Source: Roseibium sp. HPY-6 (lineage in GTDB: Bacteria; Pseudomonadota; Alphaproteobacteria; Rhizobiales; Stappiaceae). From it: a stretch of DNA of 64,000 bases. The notes beneath the pieces are model-generated. The model worked only from the letters and a program-made list of their open reading frames with translations, did not search any database and was not told where the DNA came from. Positions 54,299-63,866 of this stretch are shown piece after piece; the stretch's first letter is position 1; each line of letters starts with the position of its first letter. The DNA lies in assembly GCF_040530035.1 (NCBI RefSeq), contig NZ_JBEWCD010000003.1, forward strand, positions 62,001 to 126,000, read 5' to 3'. The position numbers and the translations under genes are program-made.

Positions 54299-54912
54299 AG
54301 TAATCTCCAAGTTTATTCAGTCGCAAGCAAATAAGCAAAATTGACGCATCTCGAACGAGAAACAAAATTTCACATCGCTGCCCCCGCACGCCAAGTGTCG
54401 AGTTGCCTACCGCGCTTGCTTAACTCTGAAAAAACACTTTTCATTCCACACCTCAAGCCCAAACAGTCTCAGGAAATCAGATTGAGAAAGCGCGTTATAT
54501 TTTTGCAACACATTGATAATTAAGGATTTATTAGGTTTTTAAACGTCAACGCAAAAACCTCCGTACCAATTTCTTGGTGCAGAGTTTTACTTTATAAAAC
54601 CTATCCGGCTCACGGATTTATCTTGATGTTTTTTTGGAGACGCAATTTGATTCCGCCTCAGGAGATCTTTATCTCGCAATTGCAAAATGGACTCAAATAA
54701 CAAAAATGTCAAACTGTCATTTCGTCTATTTGTACAGAAGTCACATATGCGCGATGGGAACCGTTTCGAAACGGCAAACGCTTCATTAGCGGCGCTTCAC
54801 ACTATCCAGACGGCGATCCTCGTTGCCATCCCGGTACACGATTGAAACGTGTTGCGCTTGGCAATTGAATCTATATGACTGTCCGGACTGCAATTCTTCC
54901 GGCAAGGCGAAC
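54299..54912. other. long divergent upstream region of porin and exonuclease III genes
   Basis: 614 AT-rich bases without a believable gene. It should contain the strong porin promoter and possibly a long 5' leader or a small RNA. The one sharp signal is a perfect 14-base palindrome at 54761-54774. Confidence 0.5.
54761..54774. promoter_or_regulatory. perfect 14-bp palindrome CCGTTTCGAAACGG
   Basis: A completely symmetric site, similar in style to LacI/GntR-class operators, 139 bases before the exonuclease III start and 462 bases before the porin start. No candidate regulator lies beside it. Confidence 0.5.
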
Positions 54913-55722
54913 ATGACCAATCGGCTAAAGCTTGTAACATGGAATATCAATTCCGTACGTCTGCGCATGCCGATCGTCGAGCAGCTTATAGACGAGATTT
55001 CTCCGGATGTTATCTGTCTGCAGGAGACCAAGTGCCCGGACGCCAACTTTCCGGAAAACGCTTTCCGTAAGGCAGGATACGACCAGATCGCCATAAACGG
55101 ACAAAAGGGATATCACGGTGTCGCCACCATATCCCGCTTGCCTCTGGCCAACGTCGAAAAACGCGACTTTTGCAACGTCGGCGACAGCCGCCACATCGCC
55201 GTCGACATTCCATTCAACGGCACAAGCATACGCCTGCATAATTTCTATGTTCCCGCCGGAGGCGACGAGCCGAACCGCGAGGTCAATCCCAAGTTCGGTC
55301 ACAAGCTCGACTTCTTGCAGGAGATGCAGGACTGGCTGACAGGCCCTGAAACAGAGCGCCCGGCCGTCCTCGTCGGAGACCTCAACGTTGCTCCCTATGA
55401 ACACGATGTATGGTCGCACAAACAGCTTCTGAAAGTTGTTTCGCATACGCCTGTTGAAACCGAACTTTTCGAAAATGTGCGCGAGAGCGGAGGCTGGCTC
55501 GATGCCATGCGTCAGTTCACGCCAATCGACGAAAAACTCTACACCTGGTGGAGCTACCGGGCGAAAGACTGGTCGAAGGCCGATAAGGGCCGTCGCCTGG
55601 ACCACGTCTGGGTTTCCGGGCCGCTATCTTCATCTGTCAAAGGCACAAAGGTCCTGCGTGAGGCACGCGGGTGGGAAAAGCCTTCCGATCATGCACCTGT
55701 GGTTGCTGTTTTCGAGGCGTGA
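54913..55722 (+). CDS. xth: exodeoxyribonuclease III (AP endonuclease)
   Basis: A 269-residue DNA-repair nuclease of the EEP fold that cuts at abasic sites and trims 3' ends. Motifs in order: TWNINSVRLR, CLQETKCPD (metal Glu), RDFCNVGDSRHIAVDI, GDLNVAP, RRLDHVWVS and SDHAPVVAVF (catalytic Asp-His). The ATG at 54913 is chosen; 30 upstream codons are in the AT-rich gap. The gene seems monocistronic and converges with the aminotransferase gene 13 bases away. Confidence 0.93.
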   Translation: MTNRLKLVTWNINSVRLRMPIVEQLIDEISPDVICLQETKCPDANFPENAFRKAGYDQIAINGQKGYHGVATISRLPLANVEKRDFCNVGDSRHIAVDIPFNGTSIRLHNFYVPAGGDEPNREVNPKFGHKLDFLQEMQDWLTGPETERPAVLVGDLNVAPYEHDVWSHKQLLKVVSHTPVETELFENVRESGGWLDAMRQFTPIDEKLYTWWSYRAKDWSKADKGRRLDHVWVSGPLSSSVKGTKVLREARGWEKPSDHAPVVAVFEA

Positions 55723-55735
55723 TCGACACCACCAG

Positions 55736-56677
55736 TTAGGACACATAGTCAATTTCGGTGCGGTATGCCGGCTGCATTGCCCATTCAAAATACCTTTTTT
55801 GAATAGACATCGTGACTTCGCCGGGTGTGTCGTTTGAAAAAACGCGATCATCAACTTTCGTAATCGGCGCAACGCCGCCGCCGGAGGTCGTTATCAGGAC
55901 CTCGTCACTTTCAAGCAACTCATCCAGCGGCAGTGGCCTGATTTTAGTTTGCAAACCAAGATCGCGGCCAATCTCAAGAACCGTTTGTCGACTAATGCCT
56001 TCAAGCACACTCGCATCCGGCGTGATCAGGCGATTGTTTTTCACGGCGAAAACATTGAAGCCCGGCCCCTCTGTCACGTTGCCTCCACTGTCTAGCAGAA
56101 TGACTGTCTCCGCACCGGCTTCTTTCGCCTCGAACAGGCCCTTCGTGAAATCTCCCCAGTGGTAATTCTTTACTCTGGAGTCGACACTCGTCTCGGGAAT
56201 GCGCGTAACGGTCCTTGCAATGTGGACCGACGCACCGGACCTCGCGAGATCAGGCCGTATGACATGAATGTAAGGAACGCACCACGCAAAGAAGTGGTTC
56301 CGGCAATCCCTTGGATCGCGCGAACCGGGGACCATGTTCACACCTCGGCTTGTCACCATTGCCACATAGGCCCGCCTCAACCCGGTTGCAGAAACGAGAC
56401 CGTGAAGCACCGATCTGACATCGCTTTCAGTCACTCCGGGATTGAGACGGAGGCTGTTCATGGAGCGGAAAAACCGGTCCAAATAGAGCTCCAGCCTGAA
56501 GAATGCTCCCTCCCACACAGGAACAACATCATAGGTGATATCGGAGTGGATCAACCTCCAGTCATTCACCGGGATCGACGCTTGTGCGATCGGCATGATC
56601 TCGCCACGCATCCAGGCAGCTCCCGTTGCCAAGTCTGATGTCCGACCTTCACCCACGTTTTCGTCCGAGATTGTCAT
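55736..56677 (-). CDS. fold type IV aminotransferase, (R)-selective amine transaminase-like
   Basis: 313 residues of the class IV PLP aminotransferase family. The catalytic Lys is 170 in RVKNYHWGD; TEGPGFNVFAV and TTSGGGVAPIT are the phosphate-binding parts. HSDITYDVVPVWEGAFFRL (44-62) closely resembles the HSDLTYDV segment of (R)-selective amine transaminases and differs from the YGDGVFE form of branched-chain and D-amino acid enzymes, so an amine or unusual keto substrate is likely. The natural substrate is not known for this group. It is followed downstream by no related gene. Confidence 0.82.
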   Translation of the reverse strand: MTISDENVGEGRTSDLATGAAWMRGEIMPIAQASIPVNDWRLIHSDITYDVVPVWEGAFFRLELYLDRFFRSMNSLRLNPGVTESDVRSVLHGLVSATGLRRAYVAMVTSRGVNMVPGSRDPRDCRNHFFAWCVPYIHVIRPDLARSGASVHIARTVTRIPETSVDSRVKNYHWGDFTKGLFEAKEAGAETVILLDSGGNVTEGPGFNVFAVKNNRLITPDASVLEGISRQTVLEIGRDLGLQTKIRPLPLDELLESDEVLITTSGGGVAPITKVDDRVFSNDTPGEVTMSIQKRYFEWAMQPAYRTEIDYVS

Positions 56678-56719
56678 GTCCTCGCCAGCGCATATTTGAC
56701 CAGACCTCGCCGCAAGACC

Positions 56720-57694
56720 CTATGGCCGCAGGATCACTTTGCCCCGGACCTTGCGTGCGGCGATTTCCTCCAGTGCGGTTGCAATCTCCTCAAGCGGGTA
56801 GACTGCATGAATATGCGGCTTCAGCTTGCCTTCTTCCACCCACGCCAGAAGCTGCTCCATGTTCCGCCGGTGACCGGCCGGATCGCGTTCGACTGCGGCG
56901 CCCCAGAACACGCCGAGAACGTCGACCCCTTTCAGCATCACGATGTTCAAAGGAATCTTGGGAATGGTTCCAGCAGCAAATCCGATCACCAGAAATCGGC
57001 CCTCCCAACTCGTGGCACGCAACGCCTCTTCACTGTGATCTCCGCCGACCGGATCGTAAACGACGTCCGCTCCCTTGCCACCGGTCAGTTCCTTGAGCCG
57101 TTGCTTGAGCGCCTCCTTCGAATAGTCGATTGTAAGCTCGGCCCCGAGCGAGCGGGCAAACGCAAGCTTGTCCTCAGAGGATGCGCAGGCGATCACTTTA
57201 GCCCCCATGATCGAGGCGATCTCGACAGCAGCCTGCCCGACACCTCCCGATGCGCCCAGAACCGCAACCGTTTCGCCCGCCTTCAGATCCGCCCGGTCCT
57301 GGTAGGCGTGCAATGTTGTCCCGTAAGTTACCGCCAGCCCCGCCGCCACATCGAAAGACACACCGTCCGGAAGCCTGACCAGATCTTCCGAACGGGTCAG
57401 CACTTTCTCGCGCGCCGCGCCCCATTTCATATAGCCCATGACCCTGTCACCGACGGCCACGTCGCTGACACCGGATCCGACCGCTTCAACAACCCCCGCA
57501 AATTCGGCACTCGGTGAAAACGGAAAGGCGGGCTTGAACTGGTATTTTCCCTGAATAATCAGCGTATCGAAAAAATTGAGTGCACAGGCTTCGACCCGGA
57601 CAACCGCTTCACCCGGGCCGGCAGTCGGCCCTTCGATCTGCTCGATCACCAGATCTGAAGGCGACCCGAAGGACTTGCATAGACAGGCTTTCAA
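56720..57694 (-). CDS. NADPH:quinone oxidoreductase-family enzyme
   Basis: A 324-residue zinc-free medium-chain dehydrogenase. The GroES-like start (KACLCKSFGSPSDLVIEQ, ALNFFDTLIIQGKYQ) leads to the nucleotide-binding VLGASGGVGQAAVEIASIMGA and the DVVYDPVGGD segment. The family reduces quinones or the double bond of enones and acyl-CoAs. The natural start is a TTG at 57694, preceded by an AGG site; 42 extra open codons upstream are not family sequence. Same strand as the transaminase gene and 42 bases from it. Confidence 0.86.
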   Translation of the reverse strand: MKACLCKSFGSPSDLVIEQIEGPTAGPGEAVVRVEACALNFFDTLIIQGKYQFKPAFPFSPSAEFAGVVEAVGSGVSDVAVGDRVMGYMKWGAAREKVLTRSEDLVRLPDGVSFDVAAGLAVTYGTTLHAYQDRADLKAGETVAVLGASGGVGQAAVEIASIMGAKVIACASSEDKLAFARSLGAELTIDYSKEALKQRLKELTGGKGADVVYDPVGGDHSEEALRATSWEGRFLVIGFAAGTIPKIPLNIVMLKGVDVLGVFWGAAVERDPAGHRRNMEQLLAWVEEGKLKPHIHAVYPLEEIATALEEIAARKVRGKVILRP

Positions 57695-57892
57695 AGGAAC
57701 CTCACACTCGCGGTAATAACGGAAACTCCGCGTGGCCGACCACAGCGGAAACAGGCACACGATATCAAGTCTCCCTGGACCCACATATAAGCTTTCCGGA
57801 TAAGTCCCGCGCCAACGCAAACATGACCGGCAGGTTCAAATGCCCGGCGGTTTGGGGTAAGACGCGGCCGACACAAACTAACGGAATTGGCA

Positions 57893-58438
57893 ATGCGCGG
57901 ATATTTTGCAGTCGGGGCGGAAGGTCTTTCGAAGCGTATGAATCTCGGGACGCTCATGCGTTCGGCACACGCTTTTGGAGCGAGTTTTTTCTTTACCGTC
58001 GATGCGGATCAGAAGATCCGCAAGGCTCCGCCCTCCGATACGTCGAAAAGTCTGGGCCACCTGCCGGTCTTTACCTGGGACAGCGTCGATACCATGGATC
58101 TCCCACGAGGCTGCCAGCTGGTCGGCATCGAGCTGACCGACGCTTCCATTGACCTGCCGAGTTTCGGCCACCCGCTTCAGGCCGCATATGTGCTCGGACC
58201 GGAGCGTGGTTCGCTCTCGCCGCAAATGCTGGAGCGGTGCGATCATGTGGTCAAGATCCCGACCAAATTCTGCATCAACGTGGCCATGGCGGGTGCGATC
58301 GTCATGTATGACAGACATCGCGCTCTCGGCCGGTATGCTGACCGGTCGATCACCGCAGGCGGCCCGAAAACGGGCCCTGCAAAACATGTGAGCGGTGGCC
58401 CCGTCATGCGCACGGGACGGAAGGTTCCCGGCACCTGA
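57893..58438 (+). CDS. TrmH/SpoU-family RNA 2'-O-methyltransferase
   Basis: A 181-residue SPOUT methyltransferase. Motif 1 has NLGTLMRSAHAFG with the catalytic-type Asn/Arg, motif 2 VLGPERGSLS and motif 3 KIPTKFCINVAMAGAIVMYDR, forming the trefoil knot that binds SAM. No extra RNA-binding domain is present, as in TrmL-like and other short members; the RNA target cannot be named. The ATG at 57893 is chosen over a TTG two codons earlier. Basic, glycine-rich C-terminal tail. Confidence 0.86.
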   Translation: MRGYFAVGAEGLSKRMNLGTLMRSAHAFGASFFFTVDADQKIRKAPPSDTSKSLGHLPVFTWDSVDTMDLPRGCQLVGIELTDASIDLPSFGHPLQAAYVLGPERGSLSPQMLERCDHVVKIPTKFCINVAMAGAIVMYDRHRALGRYADRSITAGGPKTGPAKHVSGGPVMRTGRKVPGT

Positions 58439-58498
58439 CCGTCCAGGCCGTGGCTTCCCGAGCCATGTCTCATGCTCGCTTTTGCGCGTGCACGCCGG

Positions 58499-59929
58499 TC
58501 AGGAAGGCGTTTTATTCAATGCCCTGACAAGCAGACGGCTCGTGAAAATGGCCATGACGGCCATCGCTGCAAAAGTTACGAACAGCCAGATAGCGGAATT
58601 CGCGGTCGCTCCAGGATCATCGATCGTATTAAAACCGGTCATGTTTGCCACAAGGCCTGCGACTGCTGTTCCAAACGAGACGGCAAACATCTGGATTGTG
58701 GAAAGAGCAGATGCCGCATTTTCCTTTTCAGACGCGTCCGTAAATTGCAGGGCAAACGTGTTGAGATGTGGCCAGCTCAATCCGATACCGGCCCCGAGAA
58801 GAATTAACGCCAGCGACAGAATTGCCGAAAGCATCGGCCCCGCGCCCCCGTGCATAGGCGTCACAGTCGCCAGAACCAGCGTTCCCGCGAGCATGACGAA
58901 CGGACCGGTAAGAACAATCCGATGCATGGTGCGCCCTGTGAACCGAGCGGAGTAGACCTCTGCGAAGGACCAGCCAATGGACACCAGAGCCGCAATGTAA
59001 CCGGCCAAAAGGGGTGACAGACCGTGAAGCCGTTGCAGATAAAACGGCATGAAAAACTCAGCGTTCACACAAAAGATCAAGAGAGACATCACCGCGAACG
59101 ACAGAAAAAGCGTCGATCCGGGCAACATTGCACCTTTTGGGAAGAGGCGCAGCGGTGCTCTGTTTTCCCGGCGCATGAGAATCAGAATGAGGATAACGGA
59201 CAGCGCCACGCCACTTCCCGCTCCTAAAGGAGACGAGGACAGCGACCCGATGGAAACCGCGAGAATGGCACCCGCAAGCAGAAAAAGCTGCACAACGGCA
59301 ATCGGCGCAGCCGGCGGCAAGGCATCACCGGTAGCAGGCAGCAGTTTCCAGGCAATCAGGGTGTAAAGCGCGGTGACAGGAATTAGCGAAGCAAAGCCAC
59401 CGCGCCAGATATCGTACTCAGCGAAGATACCACCGACAGCTGGTCCGAACAGCATTGCAATGCCCCACGTGCCGGACAACAGCGCCACTGCCCGCGACCA
59501 GAGCCTCTCCGGATAGGCGAACACGATCATTGCGTAACACAACGTGAACATCATTCCACCGCCTGTGCCCTGAACGGACCTGCCGATAAGCATGACCGGC
59601 ATATCCGGCGCTGCGGCGGTGATGAGGCTGCCAAGCGCAAAAACGAACCCTGACAGGGCAAAGGAAATTCTCGCGCCTAACCTGTTCAGGATCTTGCCCG
59701 TGACAGCAGCGCTCAAAATGGCCGCCAGCGTAAACAAGGTTGCGTTCCAGGCGTAGAGGCCCTGGCCACCGATTTCCGAAACGATTGAAGGCAACATCGT
59801 CGCCGAGATGTTGATATTGACCGCGTGCAGGATAATACCGCCGGCCAAGACAGCAGAAACAGGCGCGTGCGTTCCCCAGAGGATATCGCTCCAGCGCGCG
59901 TCTTCAGGCCGTTCGAACGTTGCTGTCAT
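58499..59929 (-). CDS. MFS transporter, drug-efflux type
   Basis: A 476-residue major facilitator with 12 or 14 spans. The first helix NISATMLPSIVSEIGG, the loop 2-3 region KILNRLGARIS and GRSVQGTGGGMMFTLCYAMIV of helix 4-5 mark an efflux-type member close to the DHA families. The ATG at 59929 has a GGAGAC leader and drops 13 upstream residues. Substrate unknown. It lies downstream of the ECF sigma gene on the same strand (165-base gap) and could be a target of it. Confidence 0.85.
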   Translation of the reverse strand: MTATFERPEDARWSDILWGTHAPVSAVLAGGIILHAVNINISATMLPSIVSEIGGQGLYAWNATLFTLAAILSAAVTGKILNRLGARISFALSGFVFALGSLITAAAPDMPVMLIGRSVQGTGGGMMFTLCYAMIVFAYPERLWSRAVALLSGTWGIAMLFGPAVGGIFAEYDIWRGGFASLIPVTALYTLIAWKLLPATGDALPPAAPIAVVQLFLLAGAILAVSIGSLSSSPLGAGSGVALSVILILILMRRENRAPLRLFPKGAMLPGSTLFLSFAVMSLLIFCVNAEFFMPFYLQRLHGLSPLLAGYIAALVSIGWSFAEVYSARFTGRTMHRIVLTGPFVMLAGTLVLATVTPMHGGAGPMLSAILSLALILLGAGIGLSWPHLNTFALQFTDASEKENAASALSTIQMFAVSFGTAVAGLVANMTGFNTIDDPGATANSAIWLFVTFAAMAVMAIFTSRLLVRALNKTPS

Positions 59930-60094
59930 GCGTATTTGTCTCCGGGGTTCGACGATGGTTACGTTCAACGTCGCGCCTTCTACGGCCTCAACCTAAGTTC
60001 AGGTCAATCCGCTGTCGAAAACTTTTTTGCAGGCATCACCGTGCGGATGGGAGACATCTCCGCAAACTCGAAATCGGTTAAATCATTCCCACAG

Positions 60095-60661
60095 TTAATC
60101 GACGTCAACCGCCTCATCGGCTTCGATCAATTGCCTCAGCCGGCCGAAAGCGAGCCGGATACGGGACTTCACAGTGCCAAGCGGCAGTCCGGTCGCATCG
60201 GATATCTCGCTGTGAGACTGTCCCAGAAAAAAGGCAAGCCGAACAACTTCCTTTTGTTCGTCAGGAAGCTTGGCAAGTGCAACGCGCACGCGTTCCTCGC
60301 GAAGCCGCGCATCCATCTCCTCGGAGACGTCAGGCAACGCTGAAGGCTGCAACGCCGGCTCTTCCGGATCCAGTTCTGCGGTCTTTTGTCGCCGCAGGCG
60401 ATCGATTCGCCGATTTCGGGCAACACGGAAAAGCCAGGTGCTTGCCGAAGACTTTTTGGGATCGAACAGGTCAGCCTTGCGCCAGAGCGTCACCATGACA
60501 TCCTGCGCTATCTCTTCCGCGATGGCTGCGTCAGCCCCCTGTTTCATCAGATACCCCTTCAGCCGCGGGGCAAAATGATCAAACAATTCAACAAATGCAG
60601 CCTTGTCGCGGTCATCCGCGACCTTGACGATCAATTCTGAAAAATACTGCGCCTGCACCAA
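60095..60661 (-). CDS. ECF-type RNA polymerase sigma factor
   Basis: 188 residues: sigma region 2 at about 20-90 (FVELFDHFAPRLKGYLMKQG, EEIAQDVMVTLWRKADLFD, TWLFRVARNRRIDRLRR) and region 4 at about 125-185 (LAKLPDEQKEVVRLAFFLGQSHSEISDATGLPLGTVKSRI). This sequence type is like the RpoE group that in alphaproteobacteria is held by a ChrR zinc anti-sigma factor and answers singlet oxygen, but no anti-sigma gene is adjacent here. The start is TTG at 60661 or GTG at 60658. A 280-base divergent gap separates it from the IalB gene. Confidence 0.9.
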   Translation of the reverse strand: MVQAQYFSELIVKVADDRDKAAFVELFDHFAPRLKGYLMKQGADAAIAEEIAQDVMVTLWRKADLFDPKKSSASTWLFRVARNRRIDRLRRQKTAELDPEEPALQPSALPDVSEEMDARLREERVRVALAKLPDEQKEVVRLAFFLGQSHSEISDATGLPLGTVKSRIRLAFGRLRQLIEADEAVDVD

Positions 60662-60941
60662 AAGCCGTCTTACTCCCTGTCCGACCCTATTCTTTAGCAG
60701 GTTCGAAACATTTCGAAAGAGGGTTCAAGACTTTCTGCCACACTGTTGCCGCGATTAACCGCAAGAGCCAATACAGGAACACAAAAAAGATCAATCTGCA
60801 GAAACGTCAGAAACCCGGAATTGCCTCCTTAAGGCTTCAACCCTTTCGTAACCCGCTTTAAGTTATCATTAAAGCAAGGTTTATAAGACAGACGGCAATT
60901 GCATCAAATTTGACGAAAACTCATAGCCAAATGGTGTGGAG

Positions 60942-61451
60942 ATGATGAAAGCAAAATCGCTGGTACTGGCCCTCGCAGGTCTAGCCGTTTCGAGTGCAGC
61001 AGCTTTCGCACAAACCCCGACGCTTCTGAAGCAGCACAAGGATTGGGCGGCGTATACTTCCCCGAGCGGTGGCGGCAAAGTCTGCTATGCTCTGACGAAA
61101 CCCACGACAATGTTGCCGGGCGACCGGAATCATGGGGACGTGTTCTTTTTCGTGACGTCCCGGCCTGCTGAAAACGTCTCGTCCGAACCGAGCCTACAGG
61201 TCGGTTATCCGTTCAAAGACAAGTCTTCCGTATCGGTCAACGTGGACGGCAAGGACTTTTCGCTCTTCACGAACAATGACGGAGCGTGGGTCGAAAACGC
61301 GGCGACCGAGGCACAATTGGTTGCTGCCATGAAGGCCGGCCGGGAAATGACGGTCAATGGCGAATCCAGCCGAGGCACCCGGACGACTTACAAGTTCTCG
61401 CTGTCCGGCGTTACGGCTGCCATCGATACGGCTCTGCAGGCCTGCCGCTAA
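60942..61451 (+). CDS. invasion-associated locus B (IalB)-family exported protein
   Basis: 169 residues with a signal peptide (SLVLALAGLAVSSAAAFA, cut after AFA) and the IalB domain (WAAYTSPSGGGKVCYALTKP, GDVFFFVTSRPAENV, VGYPFKDKSSV, ATEAQLVAAMKAGREMTVNG). Two cysteines, near the start of the domain and as the penultimate residue, probably form a disulfide. The family is common in Rhizobiales, periplasmic, and named after a Bartonella factor; its molecular role is not known. The ATG at 60942 or 60945 follows a GGAG site. Confidence 0.88.
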   Translation: MMKAKSLVLALAGLAVSSAAAFAQTPTLLKQHKDWAAYTSPSGGGKVCYALTKPTTMLPGDRNHGDVFFFVTSRPAENVSSEPSLQVGYPFKDKSSVSVNVDGKDFSLFTNNDGAWVENAATEAQLVAAMKAGREMTVNGESSRGTRTTYKFSLSGVTAAIDTALQACR

Positions 61452-61479
61452 CGGGTGTTTTTTCAGCTGACTGAATTGC

Positions 61480-61502
61480 CCGGCCAGGCATTTCCTGGCC
61501 GG
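61480..61502 (+). terminator. hairpin after the IalB gene
   Basis: CCGGCCAGG (61480-61488) pairs perfectly with CCTGGCCGG (61494-61502) over a five-base loop, 28 bases after the stop. No T run follows, so it may only slow polymerase or protect the mRNA end. Confidence 0.5.
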
Positions 61503-61686
61503 ATGCGTTGATGCGTTCGTCCCGTGCTTCACGGGTATACCCCCGATGCACGCCACAGCTTGATTTTTCAGCCAATCTGTGGTTTTGGAACCTCTTGAAT
61601 TCAAGCCTGCCGCGGCAGGCGATCCGGCAGCCGTGTCACGCGATATCGACACGTTGACGAATGCCGGAGACGAGACGGATCACGAC

Positions 61687-62910
61687 ATGGCGACAACACT
61701 CGACATCGCGCGGGACAATCCCAACGCGCCAACGGTTACAGCGGCTGCGGCTGCATCCCTTTCCGCAGAAGACAAGCCGACGCTGGTCGGACTTTCCCGC
61801 CAGGAACTGGGTGAAGCACTTGGAACGATCGGAGTTCCCGAGAAACAGTGGCGCATGCGTGCTTCGCAGCTCTGGCACTGGCTTTATGTGCGCGGCGTTT
61901 CCGATTTTTCGCAGATGACCAATATTGCCAAGGACTTGCGCGCAAAGCTCGACGAAGCCTTTTCAATCGCCCGGCCGGAGATCGTGTCGGAGCAGATTTC
62001 GGTCGACGGCACGCGCAAATGGCTGTTCCGGTTTCTGCCGCGCGGTGCCGGCCGGCCGGTTGAGGTTGAGACTGTCTATATTCCTGAAGAAGGCCGCGGG
62101 ACGCTTTGCGTGTCTTCGCAGGTGGGATGCACGCTGACCTGTACTTTCTGCCATACCGGCACGCAAAAGCTGGTGCGGAATCTGACGGCCGAAGAAATCC
62201 TGTCGCAGATCCTGATGGCGCGTGACAGGCTCGGAGATTTTCCCGATGCCGCGACGCCGCAAGGCGCCATTGTTCCATCAGAAGGGCGCTTGGTCTCAAA
62301 CATCGTGATGATGGGCATGGGCGAACCGCTCTACAATTTCGACAACGTCAAAAAGGCGCTGCTGATCGCGTCAGACGGCGACGGCCTCTCGCTTTCCAAG
62401 CGTCGCATCACATTATCCACATCAGGTGTCGTTCCGGAAATTTTCCGAACCGGCGATGAAATCGGCTGCATGCTTGCGATTTCATTGCACGCTGTTCGTG
62501 ACGATTTGCGCGACGTGCTGGTTCCGATCAACAAGAAATGGAACATCGAGGCGCTTCTGGATGCCTGCCGCCAGTATCCGGGTCTTTCCAATGCCAAGCG
62601 GATCACATTTGAGTATGTGATGCTGAAAGGTGTGAACGACAGCAATCAGGATGCACTGGATCTCGTCCGCCTTTTGAAGGGCATTCCGGCCAAGATCAAT
62701 CTGATCCCGTTCAATCCCTGGCCGGGATCCCAATATGAGTGCTCCGACTGGGAGCGGATCGAGGAATTTGCGGATATCGTCAACCGCGCAGGATATGCCT
62801 CACCCATTCGCACACCCCGTGGGCGTGACATCTTTGCTGCCTGCGGCCAGCTCAAGTCAGCTTCGGAGCGTATGCGCAAGAAAGACCGCGAGGCTCTGGC
62901 CGCGTCCTGA
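61687..62910 (+). CDS. rlmN: dual-specificity 23S rRNA/tRNA adenine C2-methyltransferase
   Basis: Radical SAM enzyme methylating A2503 of 23S rRNA and A37 of some tRNAs. 407 residues from the ATG at 61687; the open frame reaches 36 codons further up, but this start fits the family. The iron-sulfur cysteines are Cys 148, 152 and 155 in [12 protein letters not shown], and the methyl-carrying Cys is near the end in [34 protein letters not shown] and [10 protein letters not shown] complete the signature. The first 30 residues form an Ala-rich extension. Confidence 0.95.
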   Translation: MATTLDIARDNPNAPTVTAAAAASLSAEDKPTLVGLSRQELGEALGTIGVPEKQWRMRASQLWHWLYVRGVSDFSQMTNIAKDLRAKLDEAFSIARPEIVSEQISVDGTRKWLFRFLPRGAGRPVEVETVYIPEEGRGTLCVSSQVGCTLTCTFCHTGTQKLVRNLTAEEILSQILMARDRLGDFPDAATPQGAIVPSEGRLVSNIVMMGMGEPLYNFDNVKKALLIASDGDGLSLSKRRITLSTSGVVPEIFRTGDEIGCMLAISLHAVRDDLRDVLVPINKKWNIEALLDACRQYPGLSNAKRITFEYVMLKGVNDSNQDALDLVRLLKGIPAKINLIPFNPWPGSQYECSDWERIEEFADIVNRAGYASPIRTPRGRDIFAACGQLKSASERMRKKDREALAAS

Positions 62911-63147
62911 CATTCTTTTTTACGCTCTGCAGCCACAACGGGTTGCTGACTGCATTTGCCTGCCGACCGGCGCCGGACCTGCCGGTGAAAGCAGGGGCCT
63001 TCTTAAAAGCACCGATCAAGCCTGCACACATTCGGGTGATGCTGAAACGGCCCGTCATGGAAAGAAATTCAGGTTGTATTATCTTCATCAATGGACATTT
63101 TTAAGGGGAGGGGCTCACCAAAGCGTACCTTTGGGAGACCGTGCATC

Positions 63148-63759
63148 ATGAGCAAACAGGTTCTGATACTTATTGTCCTGCTTATCCTTTCGGGCGTTCT
63201 CGTCGACGCCTTTGCCCAAACCCAGCCGTCAGACGGTCATATCACAATTGAAGATCCAGCGGATCTCAGCAAGGAAGAGGCTCAAAGGATCTATGCGGGT
63301 CTGAAAGACCGAATGAGCAGCCTTTACGCCATCGCGGACCTGCCTGCGATTGAGGGCTACCAGTCCTGGACATTGTTCAACGACGCACCCTACATTTCGG
63401 CGACTCATGGCAGGCGTTACGTCAACAACTATGCCAACGCGATCGCGGCCAACTACGCGATCCTGAAGGAAGGGGAAAAGCTCCCCGCCGGGTCCGTGCT
63501 TGCAAAGGACAGCATTACCGTGACCGGTGACGGCCGCGTCTTTCCCGGAGCCATGTTCGGCATGGAGAAGCTTGCCGAAGGAGCAAGCCCCGAGACGGCG
63601 GATTGGCGGTATTTCATGGTTGTTCCGGACGGGTCCATCGTGGGTGATACGACCGGCGACAATCCGCAGCTCATGACCTACTGCCATGAGTGCCATATTG
63701 GCGTTGAAGACCGGGACTTCACCTTCTACGTACCGGAAGAGTACCGCGTTAAAGAGTAA
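63148..63759 (+). CDS. exported cytochrome P460-like c-type haem protein
   Basis: 203 residues with a signal peptide (VLILIVLLILSGVLVDAFA, cut after AFA). A single haem-binding motif CHECH lies close to the C-terminus (179-183), and the preceding SWTLFNDAPYISATHGRRYVNNYANAIAANYAIL region resembles the cytochrome P460 fold, in which CxxCH is C-terminal. Such cytochromes oxidise hydroxylamine or bind NO; a simple electron carrier is also possible. The ATG at 63148 follows a GGGAGA site. A molybdopterin oxidoreductase gene lies convergent just beyond the terminator. Confidence 0.8.
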   Translation: MSKQVLILIVLLILSGVLVDAFAQTQPSDGHITIEDPADLSKEEAQRIYAGLKDRMSSLYAIADLPAIEGYQSWTLFNDAPYISATHGRRYVNNYANAIAANYAILKEGEKLPAGSVLAKDSITVTGDGRVFPGAMFGMEKLAEGASPETADWRYFMVVPDGSIVGDTTGDNPQLMTYCHECHIGVEDRDFTFYVPEEYRVKE

Positions 63760-63820
63760 TGTATAGCTTTGTTGACGCGCCGATGGCGCGAGCAAGTGGG
63801 TTCGATCCGCACCACAAAAA

Positions 63821-63844
63821 AAAGGCCGCCGGGAGGCGGCCTTT
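63821..63844. terminator. bidirectional intrinsic terminator
   Basis: AAAGGCCGCC (63821-63830) pairs with GGCGGCCTTT (63835-63844) over a four-base loop, with A-rich sequence before and T-rich after, so it works for both convergent genes. Confidence 0.85.
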
Positions 63845-63866
63845 CGTCTTCTAAAGCCCGACCCGA

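Noticed and set aside
54705..54735. CTGTCAT motif suggesting a second PHO box near the porin/xth gap
   Set aside because: Only one good repeat is present; the neighbouring TGTCA is eight, not eleven, bases away, so the PhoB spacing is not met.
63799..63816. GTGGGTTCGATCCGCAC looks like the T-arm of a tRNA
   Set aside because: The stem has a mismatch and no acceptor, D or anticodon arm can be built around it; the region reads as the gap between two genes before a terminator.
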